19,358 nt of DNA from Planctomycetaceae bacterium (GTDB taxonomy: Bacteria; Planctomycetota; Planctomycetia; Planctomycetales; Planctomycetaceae): assembly GCA_020426065.1 (NCBI GenBank), contig JAGQQT010000012.1, forward strand, positions 1-19,358. The letters run 5' to 3'. A model generated the notes under the pieces. It saw only the letters and a list, made by a program, of their open reading frames with translations. It ran no database searches and was not told where the DNA came from. Both the position numbers and the translations under genes were made by a program. This document shows positions 14,986 through 19,358 of this stretch, one piece after another (positions within the stretch are counted from its first letter, which is position 1; every line of letters begins with the position of its first letter).

Positions 14986-16425
14986 TCAGGGTGCTTGCTG
15001 GCGGTCTGTCAGCATCTGGCCAACTCGCAGGATCGAGCGTCCCTGGTCGGTGGCGAGGATGATGTGGTCGACATCAATCTTTTCAATCGTGCCTCGAAAT
15101 GCCCCGGCCCGTAGCTGCTGACCAGTCTGCAATTGGGTGCGATTCTCCACTTCCCGGTCACGGAACCAGGCGGTCCAGAGGTCATCGGTCTGCAGGCAAC
15201 CGACCAGCTGAGTTGTCAGTTCGGCATCACGCTCCACTTTCACAACAATGTTCGTTGACGCTTTCAGTGGTGGAGCACCGGAATCATAAACGCTGACGCT
15301 CAAGGTAACCGTTGAGCCAACCTGCGAGTCTTCAGGAGTCCAGCGGATCTGTCCGGAGCGGGAATCGACCGTGGCGGAGCGGGGTGGATTTCCTTCCAGC
15401 TGAAAACGGAGCGGCTGGGGTGGCTGATCGGGATCGGAAGCCACCAGGGTTCCCGTCCAGAGACGATTGGGGTAGGCAAGCTGCTCCGGCAGAGACTGCA
15501 GCACCGGAGGTTTATTGGGGACACGGATCTCAATCACAACTGTCTGCTTGAGGATCTGATCACCCGGCTGAATGGTGGCAACCACTTCCACGGGGTATTC
15601 ACCCAATGCGATATCTGCTGCAGGTGCCCATTTCAGCAGCGAGGCTGACCGATCAAATTCACAACCCGCAGGTACTGTTCCGGACAGTGCGATCTGAACC
15701 GTCTGTTCCGGAGAAATCCCTGATGTTTTTACCGGGGCAGAAACCGGCTGACCCGGAGCAATCATAATTCGAGGTTGCACAACCAGTGTGGGCTTCAGGA
15801 TCACTTCTGGCGGAGATAAAGAGAACGGTGATTGCCTTGCCAGCAGCTTCCAGAACGGTTCCTGTTCTTCCGGCTTGAAATCCGGGAACTGTTTCCGCGT
15901 GGAACTTTTCAGAGAGAGTGCTTCCACGGTCAGACTGACATCGTAAGCATCTCCCGGCTCGATCGAACGGCTGATGATGCGAGTCCGTTCGAGGCGATGC
16001 AGCATTCCGGCCGAATCAAATCGTTCCAGGAATCGGGCCATGCCTGCCGAGTTGACTACACCTTCGACCCGGGTCTGTACGGTGAAACCGAGATCCGCAT
16101 AGCGGGCGATTGTTCCGGGGGTCACTTCAAAAGACTGCCAGCCGGATTGTTCGAGCTGGTCTGTCAGCCAAGCGGTATAACTGCGCTGAGCTTCATAAGG
16201 ATCAGCTGGCAGAGCCGCTGCATAATCCTCTTTCAGCTGTTTGGAGGCGACCAGGATTTTTTCCTGTTCCAGTTCCTTCTGCTCCAGGGATTTGTTCAGG
16301 GCCTCGATATCCTGCCGCCGCTCTTCGAGCGGTGAGAGGAAACGGGAAAGCAGAACAGGTCTGGCCCACCAGAACACAACCACGGAAAGAAGTGCAATCA
16401 GAAGGATTTTTTCTCGCTGTTGCAT
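14986..16425 (-). CDS. PilO/GspM-like protein with cadherin-like domains and PilP/GspC-like C-terminus
   Basis: A 479-residue bitopic inner-membrane protein. Order: a short cytoplasmic start; a transmembrane helix (about 7-22, ILLIALLSVVVFWWA); a coiled coil (33-70); a PilO/GspM-type ferredoxin-like domain (about 80-172, with WLTDQLEQSGWQSFEVTPG and ARFLERFDSAGMLHRLERT); two Ig/cadherin-like beta domains (about 210-302 and 304-398; NKPPVLQSLPEQL...VASDPDQPPQ, SGQIRWTPEDS); and a C-terminal module (about 402-472; LRAGAFRGTIEKIDVDHIILATDQGRSILRVGQML) like the PilP/GspC homology domain that contacts the secretin. PilO and PilP are usually separate and lack the beta domains. Its ATG lies 2 nt after the stop of the PilM/PilN-like gene (TAA-TC-ATG), so translation is probably coupled. 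Role inferred: the periplasmic ring linking the inner-membrane platform to the secretin. Confidence 0.8.
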   Translation of the reverse strand: MQQREKILLIALLSVVVFWWARPVLLSRFLSPLEERRQDIEALNKSLEQKELEQEKILVASKQLKEDYAAALPADPYEAQRSYTAWLTDQLEQSGWQSFEVTPGTIARYADLGFTVQTRVEGVVNSAGMARFLERFDSAGMLHRLERTRIISRSIEPGDAYDVSLTVEALSLKSSTRKQFPDFKPEEQEPFWKLLARQSPFSLSPPEVILKPTLVVQPRIMIAPGQPVSAPVKTSGISPEQTVQIALSGTVPAGCEFDRSASLLKWAPAADIALGEYPVEVVATIQPGDQILKQTVVIEIRVPNKPPVLQSLPEQLAYPNRLWTGTLVASDPDQPPQPLRFQLEGNPPRSATVDSRSGQIRWTPEDSQVGSTVTLSVSVYDSGAPPLKASTNIVVKVERDAELTTQLVGCLQTDDLWTAWFRDREVENRTQLQTGQQLRAGAFRGTIEKIDVDHIILATDQGRSILRVGQMLTDRQQAP

Positions 16426-16427
16426 GA

Positions 16428-17960
16428 TTATGGCCTCCGGACTGTGCGAGCAGAACGCCCGGATGGTTTGAAACGGGACAGCCGCTCCTTCTCCGCTGCG
16501 GCGAGCATGATTTCCAGATCCAGATCGAATTCCAGCGGATAGTTCGCCTGCTGCTGACTGCGGATCACCGGAGATTTGACGACCCAGCCAGCAGAGGCCA
16601 GTTCTTCAGAAAACGTCTCGATGACCTGTCGGGATTTTGCGATTCCGCTGAGCTGAATTCGCGTTTCCACTTCTCCCGTCAGAGGAAAACTTTGCCAGCT
16701 GGTCAGCACGAGTTGAGTCCGATCCGGCATGCGGTCCACCAGCTGGCTGAACGTGTCCTGGGGATCAAAGGAGTACCAGCGGAAGGATTCCAGCGTATCT
16801 GCCACCTGGACGAGTTTCCCCTCCGATTTCAGAAACTTGTCCACTTCCTTAGTGCGTGCCTGCAGTTTTTCGATCTGATCATCCAGTGCTGCCAGTTGTC
16901 CCCACCAGGCCAGGTAGGCAATGATCAGCAGCCCGCAAACACCGGCAATCAGGCCGATTTTCCAGACCTTGGCCATGTCCCGCTGCTCGATGGTCTGACG
17001 GGGATTGGCAAAATCCAGGGAAGCGGTTGAGGGAGCAGACTGTTTCAGCAAAGCACCCAGCAGGGGAGTGAATGCATTGAGGGAAACGGACTGTTCATTG
17101 AGTTGAGCGGCAGGAAAATCAAAGTAGTCAGGATGCATCAGCGGCAGGACCTGGAGATCCAGAGAGGATCCAATTTGTGCCAGGTCGGCCTCGTTTAAAA
17201 CGGCTTCCTCCTGCAGGATAGCCATCTGCGGAGGGAAGTCCTGTGCATTGGCAAGTTCGAGCCTACGGACTTCGGCCACCAGTTCCCTCGTCTGGATGGG
17301 AGCGTGTGCATCGCGTCTTCGCAGCAGACTCCCTTCCAGCTGGCGGTTCCGCACCAGCATCGTTTCGATGCGATCCGGTTCGGTGGCACAGAGAATTCCA
17401 TGATTTGAAAATGGGTGCGAAGCTGGCTCGGATTTGATGGCCAGTTCCAGCAGCGTGAGAGAGGAGAGAGAGATCGACCCAAGTTGCCAGTTCCAGCGCG
17501 AGGCAAAGTGAGCGAGGATCCGTTCGAGTTCATGACTGATCACACCTGCCAGAACATGGAGCTCGCTGTTGTGATTCCGGTTGGCGGGCGGGAGAAAATC
17601 TACGATGGACTCCTCTCCCCGCGTGGCAAGTTGTGCTGACATCTGAAGCTGAACGGCCGCCGGGAGTTCTTCCAGGGGAATGGGAGGGAATTCCAGTTGA
17701 CGCAGCGTGACCCGGTCACGAGGCAGGACAACTTCAACCTTCACATTCTGCCCGGCATCGGCCAGCATCTGGTAGATCTCGCCGGGTTGTGAGACGAGCC
17801 ATTCGGCCAGCTCGCCTCCTGAACGGGAACCGTGACAGAGTGCATCGGGCACAGAGAGTTCGGCAGCGTGCAGAATCTGCCAGCGCGTGCCAGTCTGCTG
17901 AGCAACCAGCAGTCGCAAGTGCGGGAGATCCCAATCGACAACAAGATGAAAATCTGACAT
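16428..17960 (-). CDS. GspL-like (PilM-PilN fused) inner-membrane assembly protein
   Basis: About 510 residues. The N-terminal 330 residues look like the degenerate actin-like cytoplasmic domain of PilM/GspL (FHLVVDWDLPHLRLLVAQQTG start; VEVVLPRDRVTLRQLEFPPIPLEELPAAVQLQ at 75-106). A single transmembrane helix (about 333-353, VWKIGLIAGVCGLLIIAYLAWW) and coiled coil (355-385) follow, then a PilN-like ferredoxin-like periplasmic domain (about 390-490; LTSWQSFPLTGEVETRIQLSGIAKSRQVIETFSEEL). This is the GspL arrangement: PilM plus PilN in one chain, expected to link the cytoplasmic assembly ATPase to the PilO-like protein encoded just downstream. Nucleotide-binding signatures of PilM are not obvious. 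I prefer ATG 17960; a TTG at 18002 would add 14 residues, and neither has a good ribosome-binding site. The C-terminus is basic (FKPSGRSARTVRRP). Confidence 0.8.
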   Translation of the reverse strand: MSDFHLVVDWDLPHLRLLVAQQTGTRWQILHAAELSVPDALCHGSRSGGELAEWLVSQPGEIYQMLADAGQNVKVEVVLPRDRVTLRQLEFPPIPLEELPAAVQLQMSAQLATRGEESIVDFLPPANRNHNSELHVLAGVISHELERILAHFASRWNWQLGSISLSSLTLLELAIKSEPASHPFSNHGILCATEPDRIETMLVRNRQLEGSLLRRRDAHAPIQTRELVAEVRRLELANAQDFPPQMAILQEEAVLNEADLAQIGSSLDLQVLPLMHPDYFDFPAAQLNEQSVSLNAFTPLLGALLKQSAPSTASLDFANPRQTIEQRDMAKVWKIGLIAGVCGLLIIAYLAWWGQLAALDDQIEKLQARTKEVDKFLKSEGKLVQVADTLESFRWYSFDPQDTFSQLVDRMPDRTQLVLTSWQSFPLTGEVETRIQLSGIAKSRQVIETFSEELASAGWVVKSPVIRSQQQANYPLEFDLDLEIMLAAAEKERLSRFKPSGRSARTVRRP

Positions 17961-18001
17961 GAGGCGAGGCGAAGGTTGTTGAATCTGTCGATCGTGATCC
18001 A

Positions 18002-18017
18002 AGCCGGAAAACCGGCT
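18002..18017. other. short hairpin in the gap between the gspK-like and pilM/N-like genes
   Basis: AGCCGG (18002-18007) and CCGGCT (18012-18017) form a 6-bp GC-rich stem with a 4-nt loop, UUUU on the transcript, in the 79-nt gap between the two genes. It is too weak and lacks a T tract for clear termination. It might tune expression of the downstream genes or mark an RNA-processing site. Confidence 0.35.
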
Positions 18018-18039
18018 GTCTAAACTGAAAACGAAACCG

Positions 18040-19358
18040 TCAGGGGATGATCTGATCCTGCTGGAGCAGGGTGTCTACTGAATAACCTGGCCCGGCTGCG
18101 GTCAGGTTGCGGTGCATCAGGATGACAGGTTCAGGCCCGGCCAGATCGACCACGGCTTCGATTCTGACAGTTGGTCCACCTGATTTCCAGAACCCAATCG
18201 ACTGAAATCGGTAGGTTCTGCTACGTGCGGTCAGAAATGGTTCGAGTTCGACCAGTCCTGCCACATCAATCTGGCCATTTTCGAGGAGTTCCGCTGGAGA
18301 AACCCAGGTCCCCTGCCCGGCCAGAATCTCATCGACCAGTGCTTCCGGAATGTTCGGCAGACTGGCCAGCACCTCGTAAGGGGCATGATTCAGATCAATC
18401 CGACCGGACCGGGATTCCCCTTCCACGGTTGTGATCATCCGCTCCAACTGATCCACGAATGAAAGATCATCTGTCGTCCAGGGGCTGAGAATCGTTTCAG
18501 TGCCCGTATTCACAGCGACCCCAATCAGTTCGTAGGGGGACTGCAACTGATACAGGCCACTGATCTGACCTCCCTGAGTGCCGCCGGTTCCACCAGCTCC
18601 GCCGCCACCAGCACCGCCAGTTGAATTGTTTGAACTTGAGGAGGACGTGACGGACTGAGACTGAACCTGCATCACACCCGTGCTGCTTCCTCCACCTGAT
18701 CGACTGCTGCCTCCTCTGCCAGAGGAACCAGAGTTGGAGCCCGACGAAGGGCTGGACTGGCTCCCTGTGCCAGTGCCCGATGAGGAATCGGTCGGCGAAA
18801 ATTCCTGAACTCCGGATGAGTTCCCACTGCCAGAGTTTCCTCCACCTGAAGACCGATTTCCACCGCCAGAGCTACTGCCGCCTGAACTACTGCCACCACT
18901 GGATCCGCGTTGTATCAGATTCCCTGAGCCACCACTTCCTCCACCGCCACCACCGCCTCCGGAGTTACCGCCGCTCTGCTGTTGTCCCTGTCCGTCTGCA
19001 CTCTGTGGACCGTATTGCCGGTACAGAATGACAAACTCTGCCAGATCGTCTCCGAACTCCGCTGCCAGGTCGGATTGCAGCTGATTCAGGTCAGAGTTAT
19101 TGAGATTGATTCGGGGATTTCCATCAGACTGCAGGTTGTTTTCCCGGCTCCACAAGGTCAGATACTCCGACCAGCCCGGAGTCAGAGTTCCATCCTCATC
19201 ATCGATCGGTTCGCGCAGGTTCCCGTCATCCTCTTCCGGATCGAGCAGACCGTTCCGGTTTGCATCTTCCCCATGGAGCAATTCGGCCGTGATTTCAGGT
19301 ATGGCCAGCAGGTCATCCAGCGAAGTGAGAGGTGCGTTCCGAACCAGAAAGTCTCCAT
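18040..19358 (-). CDS. GspK-like minor pseudopilin (5' end beyond window)
   Basis: The frame stays open to the window edge, so the true start and N-terminal pilin helix are outside; about 438 C-terminal residues are visible. They match type II secretion GspK, the pseudopilus-tip subunit: FLVRNAPLTSLDDLLAIPEITAELL corresponds to the helix-hairpin-helix T2SSK region, followed by LTPGWSEYLTLWS, RINLNNSDLNQL, and a second INLN-type block GRIDLNHAPYEVLASLPNIPEALVDEIL near the C-terminus. An EF-hand-type loop, DANRNGLLDPEE (19234-19269), has acidic or Asn ligands at positions 1, 3, 5, 9 and 12; classical GspK also binds calcium. A 148-residue Gly/Ser/Asn-rich insert (18565-19008) splits the protein. 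It is the first visible gene of the operon, 79 nt before the PilM/PilN-like gene, so gspG/H/I/J-like genes probably lie upstream, outside the window. Confidence 0.85.
   Translation of the reverse strand, partial: GDFLVRNAPLTSLDDLLAIPEITAELLHGEDANRNGLLDPEEDDGNLREPIDDEDGTLTPGWSEYLTLWSRENNLQSDGNPRINLNNSDLNQLQSDLAAEFGDDLAEFVILYRQYGPQSADGQGQQQSGGNSGGGGGGGGSGGSGNLIQRGSSGGSSSGGSSSGGGNRSSGGGNSGSGNSSGVQEFSPTDSSSGTGTGSQSSPSSGSNSGSSGRGGSSRSGGGSSTGVMQVQSQSVTSSSSSNNSTGGAGGGGAGGTGGTQGGQISGLYQLQSPYELIGVAVNTGTETILSPWTTDDLSFVDQLERMITTVEGESRSGRIDLNHAPYEVLASLPNIPEALVDEILAGQGTWVSPAELLENGQIDVAGLVELEPFLTARSRTYRFQSIGFWKSGGPTVRIEAVVDLAGPEPVILMHRNLTAAGPGYSVDTLLQQDQIIP

Noticed and set aside
18565..19008. Repetitive GC-rich stretch considered as a CRISPR or minisatellite
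   Set aside because: It is an in-frame Gly/Ser/Asn coding insert with irregular units; no constant repeat/spacer structure exists.

Overview
The window looks like a chromosomal segment of a Planctomycetota bacterium, probably order Planctomycetales. This rests on protein character and not on a marker gene. It carries a GspK-like protein with an EF-hand-type loop and a long Gly/Ser linker, two-in-one PilM/PilN-like and PilO/PilP-like proteins, an excisionase-type HTH protein with a very acidic repeat tail and a C-terminal membrane anchor, and an MBOAT/SGNH pair. By eye the base composition is moderately GC-rich and even. No rRNA, tRNA, transposase, integrase, phage gene or CRISPR array is visible.

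Layout, left to right. 1-1068: the tail of a possible upstream gene, then a GalT-family nucleotidyltransferase (+) that has lost the usual zinc cysteines. 1210-2768: a PAS-PAS-SpoIIE phosphatase (+) behind a near-consensus sigma70-type promoter that fixes its start at 1284. 3138-4781: the HTH/acidic-repeat membrane protein (+). 4825-6600: a stand-alone GcvH-like lipoyl carrier and an upstream lipoprotein (both -). 6830-7198: a tiny secreted tyrosine-rich protein (-). 7199-7558: a divergent control region with nested inverted repeats and a 9-bp direct repeat at 11-bp period. 7559-10017: MBOAT O-acyltransferase plus membrane-anchored SGNH-like partner (+). 10018-10355: a convergent intergenic region with a strong bidirectional terminator and a second hairpin. 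10356-11468: a short PaaK/EhpF-like adenylate-forming enzyme (-). 11702-14755: a large membrane protein fused to a spermidine-synthase-like domain (+). 14826-14962: a palindromic MITE-like repeat between convergent genes. 14986-19358: a type II secretion/type IV pilus-type inner-membrane operon (-), GspK-like then PilM/PilN-like then PilO/PilP-like, entering from beyond the right edge.

How genes work together. The clearest functional units are the MBOAT/SGNH pair (O-acylation of a surface or exported polymer) and the secretion/pilus operon, where four classical subunits (PilM, PilN, PilO, PilP) appear compressed into two polypeptides downstream of a pseudopilin K. The other genes look like independent transcription units.

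The least conventional items are the compressed PilM-N/PilO-P platform with added cadherin-like domains, the DSDSDV-repeat membrane HTH protein, and a bipartite sequence module shared by the upstream regions of the lipoprotein and adenylate-forming genes.
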